This document shows, piece after piece, positions 48,273 to 59,161 of a stretch of 64,000 nt of DNA (the stretch's first letter is position 1; each line of letters starts with the position of its first letter). This stretch comes from Marinibium conchae (lineage in GTDB: Bacteria > Pseudomonadota > Gammaproteobacteria > Enterobacterales > Alteromonadaceae). The stretch lies in contig NZ_JADNRN010000001.1 of the NCBI RefSeq assembly GCF_015595035.1, positions 1,818,040 to 1,882,039 of the forward strand. The letters are read 5' to 3'. The translations under genes were made by a program, and so were the position numbers. The notes beneath the pieces are model-generated. The model did no database searches. It was given only the letters and a program-made list of their open reading frames with translations, and was not told the origin of the DNA.

Positions 48273-48382
48273 GCTTTTTTATCACTGGTCAGATGTGAAA
48301 ATACTGTTAATATTGATTAACGCTAATCATTTAGCGATGCTTAGTGAAGAAATTATAATGATAAATCAACAGTAGGAAGCCT

Positions 48383-49987
48383 ATGACTGAGTTCGACATC
48401 ATAATAGTGGGCGCTGGCTCTGCAGGATCAGTGCTAGCTAATCGTTTGTCAAGCAACCCTACCCTCAGCGTTTGTCTTATAGAGGCAGGCGGAAAAGACG
48501 CTAGCCCTGCAATACATATCCCTTTTGGACTTGCTTTTCTCGCAGACATGAAGTCTGTCAATTGGGCATTCTCAACGCATCCTGAAGAAAATTTGGATGG
48601 GCGTCAGCTATATTGGCCTAGAGGTAAAACTATGGGTGGCTCTAGCTCAATCAATGCGATGTGCTACATACGAGGCGCTGCGCAAAATTACGATGATTGG
48701 GCTAAAGACGGTCTTAATGGCTGGTCATGGAAAGATGTTCTTCCCTACTTCATGAAAAGTGAAGACAATTCTCGTGGCGAGTCTGACTACCATGGAATTG
48801 GCGGCTTTCAGGGTGTGAGTGACTTAAGATACACCAATCCCTTGAGCCATGATTTTGTCAACTCTTCTGTTGCGTGTGGTTTAGCCGAAAACACCGATTT
48901 CAACGGTGAAAAGCAAGAAGGTGTAGGTACTTATCAAGTTACCCATCAAAACGGCTCACGTTGCAGCACGGCAAAGGGCTTTTTGAGCAAGGAAATACAA
49001 GCTCGGCCAAATTTACATATTATGAGCGGTGTGCATGTTGAGAAAGTTGATATTAACAACTCAGTAGCTACTGGTTTGCGCATCATTTCCAACAATACAA
49101 GACAGCAGCTTTTCGCTAAAAAACGAGTTATTTTGAGCGCTGGTGCTATCGGCTCACCACAAATCCTTATGCAGTCTGGCGTGGGCGATACACAAGAACT
49201 CGAGAGCTATGGTATACAACCTGTTAAGCACCTACCGGGGGTGGGTAAAAACCTCCAAGATCACCTGGATGGTACTATTTTGTTTAAAACCAGTGACAGA
49301 AAGTCTTATGGTATTTCTATCCCCGGAATAGTCAAAAACACCTTTGCCCCCCTGTCTTACTTCATGAAAAGAGAAGGCATGCTTACATCGAATATTGCCG
49401 AAGGTGGCGCATTCTTTAAGTCATCTGAGAGCCAAGCATTACCCGATGTTCAACTTCACTTTTTACCTGCGCTACTAGTTGATCACGGTAGAAAGAAACC
49501 CCTGGGCCATGGCTTTACTATCCATTTTTGTAACCTTTACCCGAAAAGTCGAGGAGAGATTCGACTTAAGAAAATAGAGGGTAAATTTGTAGCTGATATA
49601 CGCCCCAATTACTTAGACCACGACGATGATATTGCGCCTTTAGTAGCCGGCTTCAAGTGGTGTAGAAAAATCAGTAACAGTCCTCCTCTCGGTGACAACG
49701 CCATTGAGTGGATACCGGGAAAGGAAGTGCAAAGCGATGAGGAAATCAAAGACTACCTTCGCAAGAACGCTGAGACAGTTTATCACCCAGTAGGGACCTG
49801 CAAAATGGGTATCGACTCTGATGATATGGCAGTTGTGGATGCCAAGCTGAATCTGCGCGGTATCAGCAACTTGATGGTGGTAGATGCGTCGGTAATGCCT
49901 AATATCATCGGCGGAAATACAAATGCTCCAACCATCATGATTGCTGAGAAAGCCGCTGATATGATCATGCAAAGTCTGAATATATAG
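48383..49987 (+). CDS. GMC-family FAD oxidoreductase (choline/alcohol dehydrogenase type)
   Basis: A 534-residue flavoprotein. The FAD-binding Rossmann motif IIVGAGSAGSVLANRL is at the N-terminus, with GKTMGGSSSINAMCYIRG following; the active-site region has YHPVGTCKMG and the C-terminal NTNAPTIMIAEKAADMI. This is the GMC family, closest in style to choline or alkanol dehydrogenases such as BetA/AlkJ. No betB or betI lies next to it, so the substrate may be a medium-chain alcohol; that is open. AGGAAG precedes the start. Confidence 0.9.
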   Translation: MTEFDIIIVGAGSAGSVLANRLSSNPTLSVCLIEAGGKDASPAIHIPFGLAFLADMKSVNWAFSTHPEENLDGRQLYWPRGKTMGGSSSINAMCYIRGAAQNYDDWAKDGLNGWSWKDVLPYFMKSEDNSRGESDYHGIGGFQGVSDLRYTNPLSHDFVNSSVACGLAENTDFNGEKQEGVGTYQVTHQNGSRCSTAKGFLSKEIQARPNLHIMSGVHVEKVDINNSVATGLRIISNNTRQQLFAKKRVILSAGAIGSPQILMQSGVGDTQELESYGIQPVKHLPGVGKNLQDHLDGTILFKTSDRKSYGISIPGIVKNTFAPLSYFMKREGMLTSNIAEGGAFFKSSESQALPDVQLHFLPALLVDHGRKKPLGHGFTIHFCNLYPKSRGEIRLKKIEGKFVADIRPNYLDHDDDIAPLVAGFKWCRKISNSPPLGDNAIEWIPGKEVQSDEEIKDYLRKNAETVYHPVGTCKMGIDSDDMAVVDAKLNLRGISNLMVVDASVMPNIIGGNTNAPTIMIAEKAADMIMQSLNI

Positions 49988-50000
49988 TATTTGTAGAATC

Positions 50001-50036
50001 AAAAAAGCCGTTAAATACCTTTCATATTTAACGGCT
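50001..50036 (-). terminator. Terminator between adk and the GMC gene
   Basis: A 12-bp perfect stem AGCCGTTAAATA / TATTTAACGGCT (50006-50017 and 50025-50036) with a 7-base loop. On the minus strand it is followed by T6, making it the terminator of adk; on the plus strand it may also help end the GMC transcript. Confidence 0.9.
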
Positions 50037-50054
50037 CATTGCTAACAGTTACTA

Positions 50055-50729
<675 letters not shown>

Positions 50730-50841
50730 TTAATTGGCAAACTTTACAACTTGCGACCAGAGTAAACAAGTCAAAATGTAGCGAAAAATAAGAACTTACG
50801 ACTAATAGCCAATATTTATGACAGAGCCTTCGGATAAATAT

Positions 50842-50870
50842 AAAAAAAGCGAGCAATATTGCTCGCTTTT
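50842..50870 (-). terminator. Terminator of htpG
   Basis: An 8-bp perfect stem AGCGAGCA / TGCTCGCT with loop ATAT lies 18-40 bases after the htpG stop; on the minus strand it is followed by T7. Confidence 0.9.
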
Positions 50871-50888
50871 CTTTATTGAGGCTTTTAT

Positions 50889-52811
50889 TTACTTCACCAA
50901 ACTTGCAAGCAATTTGTTTAAGTTTTGCACAAAAGTTGATGGATCTTTTAGACTGCCCTGTTCTGAAAGCGCAGCCTGATCAAACAATACTTCCGACCAC
51001 TGCTTGAACTGCTCTTCATCTTGCACGTCAGACATTAATTTCACCAAGTGATGCTCTGGGTTCAGTTCAAAGTGATACTTGGGATCGGGAACTGCTTGGC
51101 CCGCAGAAGCCATCAGCTTAGCCATTTGTGTTGTCATGCCATTCTCATCTGCGACAATACATGCAGGTGAATCGGTGAGACGATGCGTAAACTTCACTTC
51201 CTCTACTTTATCACCCAAGGCTGTTTTTACTCGCTCAAGTAAACCCTCAACTTCCTTCTCGGCGCTTTCCTTGGCTTTTTTAGATTCTTCGTCGTCAAGG
51301 TCGCTTAGGTCGAGATCAGCTCGCGCTATCGACTGGAATTGCTTTTCGTTGAACTCAGTAAGATGTGACATCAGCCATTCATCGATTCGCTCGCCCATTA
51401 GCAATACTTCAATCCCCTTCTTACGGAAGATTTCCAAATGCGGGCTGGTTTTTGCTGCTTGGTAACTATCAGCGGTCACATAATATATTTTTTCCTGACC
51501 TTCTTTCATTCGGCCAATATAATCTTCAAGCGATACAGACTGAGCGCCAGTCTCGTCGTGCGTAGAGGCAAAACGCATGAGTGCGGCAATCTTTTCTTTA
51601 TTCGCAAAGTCCTCAGCTGGGCCTTCTTTGATCACGTTACCAAACTCAGACCAAAATGACTGATACTTCTCAGCATCCTTCTTCGCCATTTTCTCAAGCA
51701 TTTGCAGAACACGTTTGGTGCAACCCTGACGAATAGCCTGGGTGATTTTGTTGTCTTGCAAAATTTCACGAGATACGTTCAACGGTAAGTCATTTGAATC
51801 TAATAAGCCTTTAACAAAACGCAGATAATTAGGCATGAACTGTTCAGCATCGTCCATAATAAACACGCGTTGTACGTAGAGTTTCAAGCCGTGAGTTTGC
51901 TCACGATTCCACATATCGAAAGGCGCTTTCGATGGTATGTAAAGTAGGCTTGTGTATTCAGTTTTACCCTCAACGCGATTGTGTGACCAAGTTAATGGGT
52001 CGGCGAAGTCATGTGATACGTGCTTATAAAACTCATTGTATTCATCATCGCTGATGTCTGCTTTTTCGCGTGTCCATAGGGCGGTAGCTTTGTTGATTGA
52101 CTCCCACTTGCCAGGCTCAGCAGGAATTTTCTCACCGTCTGGTCCTTCACTTTCTGGCACTTCTTCCTTGTACATTTGAACTGGAATACTGATGTGATCA
52201 GAGTATTTAGTGATGATTGAGCGTACTTTCCAATCATCTAAGAACTCTTTATCGTCTTCACGAATGTGCAAGGTAATTTCAGTTCCGCGGTCGGCTTTCT
52301 CGATAGTAGCGGTACTGAACTCACCTTCACCTGCTGACTCCCAACGAACCCCTTCAGACTTATCTGCACCTGCCGCGCGGCTTTTCACTACCACCTTATC
52401 AGCAACGATGAAGGCAGAGTAAAAACCCACACCAAACTGACCAATTAACTGCGAGTCTTTGGTTTGATCGCCTGATAGCTGACTGAAGAAGTCGGCTGTG
52501 CCAGACTTAGCAATGGTACCTAAGTGAGCGATAGCGTCTTCTTTTGACATTCCAATACCGTTGTCGGAAATGGTCAAGGTGCCAGCTTCTTTGTTTACGC
52601 TAAGTTTAACGTGGAGATCGGCGTCACCCTCAAAAAGACTGTCGTCTGACAGCGCTCTAAAACGAAGCTTATCAGCAGCGTCCGCTGCATTAGAAACAAG
52701 CTCTCTTAAGAAGATTTCTTTATTGGAATACAACGAGTGGATCATTAGTTGAAGTAATTGTTTTACTTCGGTTTGGAATCCGTGGGTTTCTTGTTGGACT
52801 GTTTCAGCCAT
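50889..52811 (-). CDS. htpG: Chaperone HtpG (Hsp90)
   Basis: A 640-residue bacterial Hsp90. I start at ATG 52811 after TAGGAG; a TTG two codons upstream is less likely. The GHKL ATP-binding motifs [19 protein letters not shown] and [11 protein letters not shown] are clear, followed by middle and C-terminal dimerisation domains of the usual length. Heat-shock control is likely through the RpoH-type promoter upstream. Confidence 0.98.
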   Translation of the reverse strand: MAETVQQETHGFQTEVKQLLQLMIHSLYSNKEIFLRELVSNAADAADKLRFRALSDDSLFEGDADLHVKLSVNKEAGTLTISDNGIGMSKEDAIAHLGTIAKSGTADFFSQLSGDQTKDSQLIGQFGVGFYSAFIVADKVVVKSRAAGADKSEGVRWESAGEGEFSTATIEKADRGTEITLHIREDDKEFLDDWKVRSIITKYSDHISIPVQMYKEEVPESEGPDGEKIPAEPGKWESINKATALWTREKADISDDEYNEFYKHVSHDFADPLTWSHNRVEGKTEYTSLLYIPSKAPFDMWNREQTHGLKLYVQRVFIMDDAEQFMPNYLRFVKGLLDSNDLPLNVSREILQDNKITQAIRQGCTKRVLQMLEKMAKKDAEKYQSFWSEFGNVIKEGPAEDFANKEKIAALMRFASTHDETGAQSVSLEDYIGRMKEGQEKIYYVTADSYQAAKTSPHLEIFRKKGIEVLLMGERIDEWLMSHLTEFNEKQFQSIARADLDLSDLDDEESKKAKESAEKEVEGLLERVKTALGDKVEEVKFTHRLTDSPACIVADENGMTTQMAKLMASAGQAVPDPKYHFELNPEHHLVKLMSDVQDEEQFKQWSEVLFDQAALSEQGSLKDPSTFVQNLNKLLASLVK

Positions 52812-52912
52812 GACCAAGCTTCTCCTACTTCAATATCATTGAGTTGTGATAACAGCGCTTATTTGCAGCGTTAAGCAGGCAAAACAAGCGCAGAATTCTT
52901 TACGTGAAGAGG

Positions 52913-52940
52913 ATGTAAGGTCTAACAAAGTGAATTCAAG
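52913..52940 (-). promoter_or_regulatory. Possible RpoH promoter of htpG
   Basis: On the minus strand CTTGAA (52940-52935) is followed after 14 bases by CCTTACAT (52920-52913), near the sigma-32 consensus CTTGAA-N14-CCCCATAT. It lies about 100 bases upstream of the htpG start. Confidence 0.42.
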
Positions 52941-53020
52941 TCTAAAGCGTTAATTGTTTTACTTTTTGTAAGGAAAACGTTGAAGTAGCTTTAGCATTGT
53001 GACTAAAGAGCAACGGCTAA

Positions 53021-53620
53021 TCAGAATTGCCTGCGGCCAGAAAAAGCATGACTGAGAGTATTACCATCGACAAACTCCAATTCACCACCAACCGGCACAC
53101 CATGAGCTATTCGCGTTGCTCGAATATCTCGTTCTTGGCACATCTGCCCAATGTAATGCGCTGTCGCTTCGCCCTCAACCGTAGGGTTTGTGGCTAATAT
53201 TACCTCTTGTACCGACTCTTTCGAGAGTAAAGTAGCAAGCTCATGTAAACCAATTTCGCTTGGGCCAATTCCATCAATTGGTGACAGATGCCCCATTAGC
53301 ACGAAGTATTTGCCCTTGAACTCACCTGTTTGTTCAATAGCGAGGACATCTTGCGGCGACTCAACTATGCATAACTGCCCTGATTCGCTACGTGAGGGGT
53401 TTTCACAGATTTTACATAAACGAGATTCGGTAAAAGTCCTACACTGCTCACAATGCGTTACATGCTCCATAGCATCGTGCAAAGCTTTGCTCAAGTGCAT
53501 AGCCCCTTCACGATTGCGCTCAAGAAGGGTGAATGCCATACGTTGTGCGCTTTTTGCGCCAACACCGGGCAAACACTTAAACGCGGTAACGAGTTCATTG
53601 ATTAAAGGGCTGAAAGACAT
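53021..53620 (-). CDS. recR: Recombination protein RecR
   Basis: A 199-residue RecR. The N-terminal helix-hairpin-helix [14 protein letters not shown], the four-cysteine zinc finger (CEQC...CKIC) and the Toprim domain with [15 protein letters not shown] are visible. It acts with RecF and RecO in gap repair. In most gammaproteobacteria ybaB lies directly upstream; here 5.1 kb of other genes separates them. Confidence 0.97.
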   Translation of the reverse strand: MSFSPLINELVTAFKCLPGVGAKSAQRMAFTLLERNREGAMHLSKALHDAMEHVTHCEQCRTFTESRLCKICENPSRSESGQLCIVESPQDVLAIEQTGEFKGKYFVLMGHLSPIDGIGPSEIGLHELATLLSKESVQEVILATNPTVEGEATAHYIGQMCQERDIRATRIAHGVPVGGELEFVDGNTLSHAFSGRRQF

Positions 53621-53857
53621 TATTAATTCTCAAATTTATAGCGTTACCGAATGATACGCGAGCTGAAATTGTTTGAATATAGGAAATATCTGAGATTGCT
53701 AAACTTAGAGGCGAATAAGGCAAATTAGCCTCGGTGGTTGGACAAAGTGGTCAATTTATAGAATGACAGCCGCTCACTACAGTAATTTGGGAATGGCTAG
53801 ATTATGTATTTTACCGACAACAAAAATTTTTTATAGCCCGATTCGCTTATCTAGTCA

Positions 53858-54472
53858 TTACGGGTTGGGAATGGTATGTTCTTTAATTAGTAGATCTTTA
53901 AACAAATGGCTTTTATCATTTATCACTGCCCATTCTAAAGCTGTCCATCCTAAAGAATCTTCAGCATGTATATCGATGTTATTTCTATATAGGTAATTCA
54001 CCAACTCAGAATGACCTGAATCTATTGCATAAAACATAAGATTTCGATTTGTTATGTCAACAACATCTATTTTTGCGCCTGCATCTATCAATTTGTAAAA
54101 GCAACTTAAGTCTTCATTTAAAGCAGCCTAATGTATAGGGTGTGTCCCATCAATATTATTTTTTACATTCACATTGGCTCCATTTTTTAATAAAAGTTCT
54201 AGAAAAGGGAGTTTACAATCACCGACTACAGTTTCATTTATAATTGATACTGAGTAAAGAGTCTCATTAGCTGATATGCCCTGAGAAAGTAGCTCTATCG
54301 CTAGTTTCATTGAATCACTCTCAATAGCTGTACTTAATTGGAGATACCTCAGATTGACATCCTTTGAATCTTTTCTGTAGTCCTCTGATTCTGACGCATC
54401 AGTGTTACTGAAGCTTTGAGACACAGTGCTTATTTGTGCAAGGATAAAAATTAGTAATGTGATTGTCTTCAT
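53858..54472 (-). pseudogene. Ankyrin-repeat exported protein interrupted by an amber codon
   Basis: Two open frames, 54472-54128 and 54091-53858, lie in the same reading frame with a single TAG at 54128-54130 between them. Read through, the protein would be about 204 residues: a signal peptide (MKTITLLIFILAQISTVSQS), then four ankyrin-like repeats. The TAG sits where DGTHPIH-x-AALNEDL calls for the residue after HPIH, most often Trp or Leu, so a TGG-to-TAG change is likely. The rest of the frame is undamaged, so the change looks recent or is suppressed. It follows the toxin-like fragment by 40 bases, and ankyrin proteins often serve as immunity partners of polymorphic toxins. Confidence 0.82.
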
Positions 54473-54512
54473 AATCAGGCCTATTTATTAATTAACATCA
54501 ACGCACATAGAA

Positions 54513-55217
54513 TTAGCGATTCCCTAATTCTAGCAATCGTGCTGCACCTTTATATTCATAACCGTATTCAGCCATCTTAACAATTACTCCGAAATAATTA
54601 CCATTGCGGTTCATTTCTTGCAATTCTGGCATCATCTTTGGATGATACAAACCAAATGTATCCTTGATGTTTCGATGAGTCTGTATTTGTATAAATCGAC
54701 TTGCAATTTCAGCATCCAAAAGCGAAATACCTACGCTTATAATCGCACCTCCAGCTTCAGTCGTAGTACTTCCTAAACGCGTCCCATCTGCCCCATAAAG
54801 GCTATTTTGCACTACTGTAATCCCATGCTCTGCAAGTGCACGTGCAGTTTCATCATCAATCAATGGTTCATCTTCCGAAGTATCTTCTTTCTTAGATTGA
54901 TTATTAAACAAATTCCCCATAGCCGCAGTGATTGCACCATTGGCAAACTTGCCACCAGTAGCCTCTGAAATAGTACCCCCCAAAATTCCTGCAATAGCAG
55001 CTTCGGCAATGTTATATCCATTCACTTCAAAATCACTTCCGCCTATACCGTCAAAATATGGTGTTAAGCCTTTTGTAATTCCAGCACTAAAGAATCCATG
55101 ACCAAACTTCCCACCTCTCAATGTTGACACGCCCCCCCAGCGGTTGCATGTGCAAGCTGCTATTTGAGCTAAAGTATTAAGGATCGGAACTTTTGATTTT
55201 AGGGGAGGGGTACACAA
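54513..55217 (-). pseudogene. 5'-truncated polymorphic-toxin (RHS-like) C-terminal fragment
   Basis: A 234-codon open frame with only a TTG at its start, immediately preceded by an in-frame TAA, and no convincing ribosome site. The first ~95 residues (KFGHGFFSAGITKG, then YNIAEAAIAGILGGTISEATGGKFANGAITAAMG) resemble the glycine-rich pre-toxin module that follows RHS or hemagglutinin repeats. The last ~140 residues, different in style, would be the toxin tip; I do not recognise a catalytic fold in it. The N-terminal secretion and repeat parts are missing, so this is probably a remnant. Confidence 0.7.
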
Positions 55218-55243
55218 TTAGCTTCATTACACAGCTTAAAACC

Positions 55244-56185
55244 CTACCCTTCCGGATCTCTCCTAGATCGAAATGCGTATTTTCCCGTGATGTAGGGAGA
55301 GAGTACTCCAGGGGGTTGTTCTCTGAAGCGCTTGTACTCCCACTGATATTGCACAGGGTCCATGCGCACCAGTTCCTCTATATCATTGTTTAATGCACTG
55401 GCTGAAATTTCAGGATTTATCGAATAGAAGCTTTCATTGATGGGGCGTGCACATACTGCGAAGCCTTGCTCGCGTTGAAAAACAGCACATGTAAACACTT
55501 TAACGCCGGTTTTTAAGGCTAGTTTGTGTGCTAAGGTCATCGTTAGTGCTGGGGTGTGAAAAAAAGGGGCAAATACGCCGCCAGCTCCTATGCCTGGAAC
55601 TTGGTCTGGGAGTATCACCACAAGACCTTTGGGCTTTTTAAGAGCCACCTTTAACTTTGCTACTCCGCGACTCGAGGCCTCAACTAAGGTTGCGCCGAAG
55701 CGCTGTCTTACTTTCAAAATGAAGCTGTTCAGGCGTGGATTTTTGATTGTTTGAAACATGGCAGTGAAGCGACGATGCTTATTTAAATAGACACTTGCCA
55801 TCTCCCAGTTGCCAATATGTGGCACCAGTACGATAACACTTTCATCTCCTTGCATGAGAGCCTCAAAAGAAGCGTTATCAAATTCGTCGATAAAGTAATC
55901 ACTTAAGGTCGACTCTGACTTTAGCCAAACGTGACTCATTTCGAATATGGTCTGACACAATTGCCGATATCTATCTACAACTAAACTTGCTCGCTGCTGT
56001 TCAGATAGCTCAGGCAAACACAATTCGATGTTACGGTTAACCGAGGCCACTGTTCTTTTATCACGCTTTAAAATAGCTGGGCCAATAAATCGACCTATTC
56101 GTCGTAAAATGTCAAATGGCACCCAACTAAGGCAATAAATCAAGCTGATAGGAATGATTGCTAGCCAAGACTTTAACACTGGCAT
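55244..56185 (-). CDS. LpxL/HtrB-family acyltransferase
   Basis: A 313-residue lipid A-type acyltransferase. One N-terminal membrane anchor (about 7-25) is followed by the catalytic motif VPHIGNWEM (H-x4-E form) near residue 125 and ILPDQVPG further on, both typical of LpxL/LpxM/HtrB. It likely transfers a secondary acyl chain to lipid A at the inner membrane. It is set apart from other lipid A genes and lies in the insert between recR and ybaB, so it may be a paralogue of a core copy elsewhere. Confidence 0.88.
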   Translation of the reverse strand: MPVLKSWLAIIPISLIYCLSWVPFDILRRIGRFIGPAILKRDKRTVASVNRNIELCLPELSEQQRASLVVDRYRQLCQTIFEMSHVWLKSESTLSDYFIDEFDNASFEALMQGDESVIVLVPHIGNWEMASVYLNKHRRFTAMFQTIKNPRLNSFILKVRQRFGATLVEASSRGVAKLKVALKKPKGLVVILPDQVPGIGAGGVFAPFFHTPALTMTLAHKLALKTGVKVFTCAVFQREQGFAVCARPINESFYSINPEISASALNNDIEELVRMDPVQYQWEYKRFREQPPGVLSPYITGKYAFRSRRDPEG

Positions 56186-56307
56186 ATTTCTCCGATGGTA
56201 TAGTCTCTAGAGGGTACACCGCAGTTGAACAAATGAATACAAAAAACAACATTTTAATGCGCTAGCAGATGCTAGGATAGTTCTTTTTCATGATAGTACG
56301 AAGAACT

Positions 56308-56343
56308 CACTCAGTAATTGATGGGCACTCATATTACTGAGTG
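56308..56343. repeat. 11-bp perfect inverted repeat in the divergent lpxL-like / CadC-like gap
   Basis: CACTCAGTAAT at 56308-56318 and ATTACTGAGTG at 56333-56343 flank a 14-base loop. It could be an operator or a transcript hairpin. The surrounding gap of 266 bases carries no gene. Confidence 0.65.
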
Positions 56344-56417
56344 CGCGCGAGCCATTTTCACTTGACTATGACAAAGAAAATTATTTAACCTTACCAATTG
56401 ACGAAAAAATGGACAGT

Positions 56418-56438
56418 AATAATTATATTATAATTATT
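56418..56438. promoter_or_regulatory. 21-bp AT-only palindrome before the CadC-like regulator gene
   Basis: AATAATTATA-T-TATAATTATT is a perfect 10-bp palindrome with one central base, ending 13 bases before the start codon at 56452. Its position overlaps the expected promoter and ribosome site area and suits an autoregulatory operator for the encoded winged-helix protein. Confidence 0.5.
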
Positions 56439-56451
56439 GTGAGCAAGTGAT

Positions 56452-58680
56452 ATGCAAAGTTATAACTACAAAATCGGGAAATGGTTCGCCAATTTCTCCA
56501 CCAACACTCTATTTGACGAGCAAGGTCATGAAGTTCATGTTGAACCTAAGGCGATGGAGCTTCTTAGAGTACTTGTTGAGGCAAACGGGGAGCTTGTCGA
56601 TCGCTCTAAGTTAATGACCTCGGTTTGGGGCGGTCGCTTTGTTACTGATTATGCCCTTAACAGCACCATTGCTTCCTTGCGCAAGTATCTCAATCCGGAA
56701 GATAGAGAGTCATACATCGTTACACGTCCTAAACGTGGCTATCAAATTGTTGCTGCCATTATCCCCTCATCTATTGTATCTGAGGCAGAAAAACAAAATA
56801 GTACCGCAACTCAGGCTCCTTCGAACCTCGAAACAGCAACAATACAGCATGGCAATACCCTCGCTTTAATATCGAACAAATGGTTTTACTTTGCTCTTTT
56901 TGCCGTCATTGTGCTAGTTTCCTTTTACATGAGCAAAGCTAACTTGAATGCTCAACTACAAGAAGCCCCTTTACCCAAGTCATTAGCTGTGCTTCCTTTT
57001 GACTTCGACAAAAACAACAACGACATAGCCTACATTGCCTTTGGCTTACCTGGCGAGCTTATAAAAATGGTGTCAGAACAGCAATCCTTTGATGTGCGCG
57101 ACAGAAGGAGCTCCTTCGATTTGGCAAAAACCCAACGCGATGTGAAGTCGGTTGCCGACCAATTGAAAGTAAGTTTTGTGTTTGACGGTAGCGTAAAACA
57201 AGGCGACAGCGCAGAAGAATACATCGTTTCATGGTCACTTTTTAACGAGCTTGGCACTACCATCCAATCAGGGCAAAACCTTATCAATGATAACAACATC
57301 ATCGACGTTCAAAATCAAATAGCTAGCACAATTATTCAAGCCATCGGGGATGACACAGCCAAAGTAGCTGTTGACTATGGCGATACCGATAACACCTTAG
57401 CGTATATGCAATTACTTAAGGGAAGACAGCAAAATCAATACGCCACACTCGACGCACACTTAAAGGCACTTGACCACTTTAAAATGGCCTTGGCGCTCGA
57501 CCCAGACTATACAATGGCCATGGTTGATTTGTCGATTGCCTATATGCTGCTCGTTAGTCAAAAACACATCAGCCTAGAGGATGCTAATGCCGCTGCCAAA
57601 CCCTTACTTGAACGTGCTTTGACTTTGAACCCTGAAATGCCAAGTGCTATCGCAGCAAAAGGGATTTACGCCTTGCATAACAATCAAAATACCCTTGCTC
57701 GCGACTACTTTTTAGAGGCGCTAGATCGGGATCCGAATCTATATGTGGCAAGAGTAAACCTAGCTTACTTGTACCGCAATCGCGGTTTTTGGGAAGATGC
57801 ATTGAAGCACTACAAAATAGCTAAACAACTCTCACCAATTTCTCCAACGGTAGTTCAAAGCATTGCTAGAATGCATTTTCAACTAGGGCAATTAAAAGAA
57901 TCGCTTGAGCAACTTGAATATTGTATTAGCTTTGAGGTAATGAGCGACTCTTGTCATCTTGAGCTTGCTTATCTGCAGCGCCTGCAAGGCCATGCAGAAA
58001 AGGCCGAGGCTACTTTTCAAACCGTGCTTGATAGAAAAAAAGAAAACATCAATTACAACTTAAGACTGAATATTGCCTTTCATGCCAAATGGACCAACGA
58101 TACTGAGACCTATTCGGCATTCTATGAAGGTTTACATGATGAACTTGGTATTGATATCTACGAGCCCGACAGCTACGTTACTTTAAAATGGTCTAAAGGC
58201 GAGAACGAAAACTACTATAAACAAGTGAAGCCTGAGCTTGATAGTAGAATTGAGGCCAAAAAAGTCAATCAAAAACAAATTAGAGGGCTTGGGTACTTAG
58301 CATATTCTGTGGGAGACTGCAGAGCGTCAATAGATTACTATGAGTATGCTTTTTCAAACGATGCAAGGCGCTCATACACAGGTTTTTCTGAGTGGGCAGA
58401 GGGGCATTCTCCAACTCTATTTATGGCAGCTTGCTACCAGCGACTTGGGGAAAGTGACAATGCGGAAATGTTGATCAATATGGTTGAAGATGAACTCGCA
58501 AAGATTGGTCCCCTTGCGAGAGAAATGCCTGGCATAATGCTGCTTCAACACAAAGTAAACCTGCTTAACAATCCAAAATACCAAGATGACGAGCTTAAAC
58601 AAAAACTCGTTTCACTTAATTATCCCTTTGTTTGGTTATTAGAAAAAGACTGGTTTTATTCGCAAAAACGATTTTATTAA
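56452..58680 (+). CDS. CadC/ToxR-like winged-helix membrane regulator with TPR domain
   Basis: A 742-residue protein. An OmpR-type winged helix (about 5-102) has EPKAMELLRVLVEANGELV and ends in TRPKRGYQIV; one TM helix runs from about W144 to residue 163; then an FlgO-like beta domain (SLAVLPFDFDKNNND, about 175-290) and TPR repeats (about 320-530 and beyond) lie on the periplasmic side. It should bind DNA at the membrane in response to an envelope signal. It is divergent from the acyltransferase, which may be its target. Family members are abundant in Alteromonadales. Confidence 0.88.
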   Translation: MQSYNYKIGKWFANFSTNTLFDEQGHEVHVEPKAMELLRVLVEANGELVDRSKLMTSVWGGRFVTDYALNSTIASLRKYLNPEDRESYIVTRPKRGYQIVAAIIPSSIVSEAEKQNSTATQAPSNLETATIQHGNTLALISNKWFYFALFAVIVLVSFYMSKANLNAQLQEAPLPKSLAVLPFDFDKNNNDIAYIAFGLPGELIKMVSEQQSFDVRDRRSSFDLAKTQRDVKSVADQLKVSFVFDGSVKQGDSAEEYIVSWSLFNELGTTIQSGQNLINDNNIIDVQNQIASTIIQAIGDDTAKVAVDYGDTDNTLAYMQLLKGRQQNQYATLDAHLKALDHFKMALALDPDYTMAMVDLSIAYMLLVSQKHISLEDANAAAKPLLERALTLNPEMPSAIAAKGIYALHNNQNTLARDYFLEALDRDPNLYVARVNLAYLYRNRGFWEDALKHYKIAKQLSPISPTVVQSIARMHFQLGQLKESLEQLEYCISFEVMSDSCHLELAYLQRLQGHAEKAEATFQTVLDRKKENINYNLRLNIAFHAKWTNDTETYSAFYEGLHDELGIDIYEPDSYVTLKWSKGENENYYKQVKPELDSRIEAKKVNQKQIRGLGYLAYSVGDCRASIDYYEYAFSNDARRSYTGFSEWAEGHSPTLFMAACYQRLGESDNAEMLINMVEDELAKIGPLAREMPGIMLLQHKVNLLNNPKYQDDELKQKLVSLNYPFVWLLEKDWFYSQKRFY

Positions 58681-58738
58681 TAAACGCTACTTTTCGAACC
58701 TTATCTCACACAAAGGGAGACTATTGTTAACTGGATGC

Positions 58739-59065
58739 CTAGAAAGGCATCTTCATGCCTGGTGGTAGATTCATACCGCCAGTAACGGAAGCCATTTTTT
58801 CTTGGCTTGTTTCAGCTACTCGTCGAACACCGTCATTGATTGCAGCAGCAACTAAGTCTTCAATCATATCTTTATCATCGTCCATCAGTGACTCATCGAT
58901 ATCAACTCGACGAACATTATGGTTACAGGTCATGACAACTTTCACCATACCAGCACCTGCTTCCCCCACTACTTCCATCGTTGCGAGTTCATCTTGTGCC
59001 TTTTTCATTCGCTCTTGCATCTGCTGGGCTTGTTTCATCATATTGCCCATGCCACCTTTAAACAT
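58739..59065 (-). CDS. ybaB: YbaB/EbfC nucleoid-associated protein
   Basis: A 108-residue DNA-binding protein. [17 protein letters not shown] at the N-terminus and the [19 protein letters not shown] strand are diagnostic. It follows dnaX as in E. coli. A short GATGCC / GGCATC hairpin lies across its stop codon. In the usual order recR follows; here the accessory insert begins. Confidence 0.95.
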   Translation of the reverse strand: MFKGGMGNMMKQAQQMQERMKKAQDELATMEVVGEAGAGMVKVVMTCNHNVRRVDIDESLMDDDKDMIEDLVAAAINDGVRRVAETSQEKMASVTGGMNLPPGMKMPF

Positions 59066-59161
59066 AATCTTCTCCCATTGTGTAGTTCAGCTTTAATGTG
59101 CCCATGTTGTAAAATTGATTGCAAAACATGACCATATAGGCTGATTAAGTGTAAATGCTAA

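Noticed and set aside
53763..53996. Plus-strand open frame opposite the ankyrin gene
   Set aside because: No ribosome site or recognisable protein; the opposite strand carries clear ankyrin repeats.
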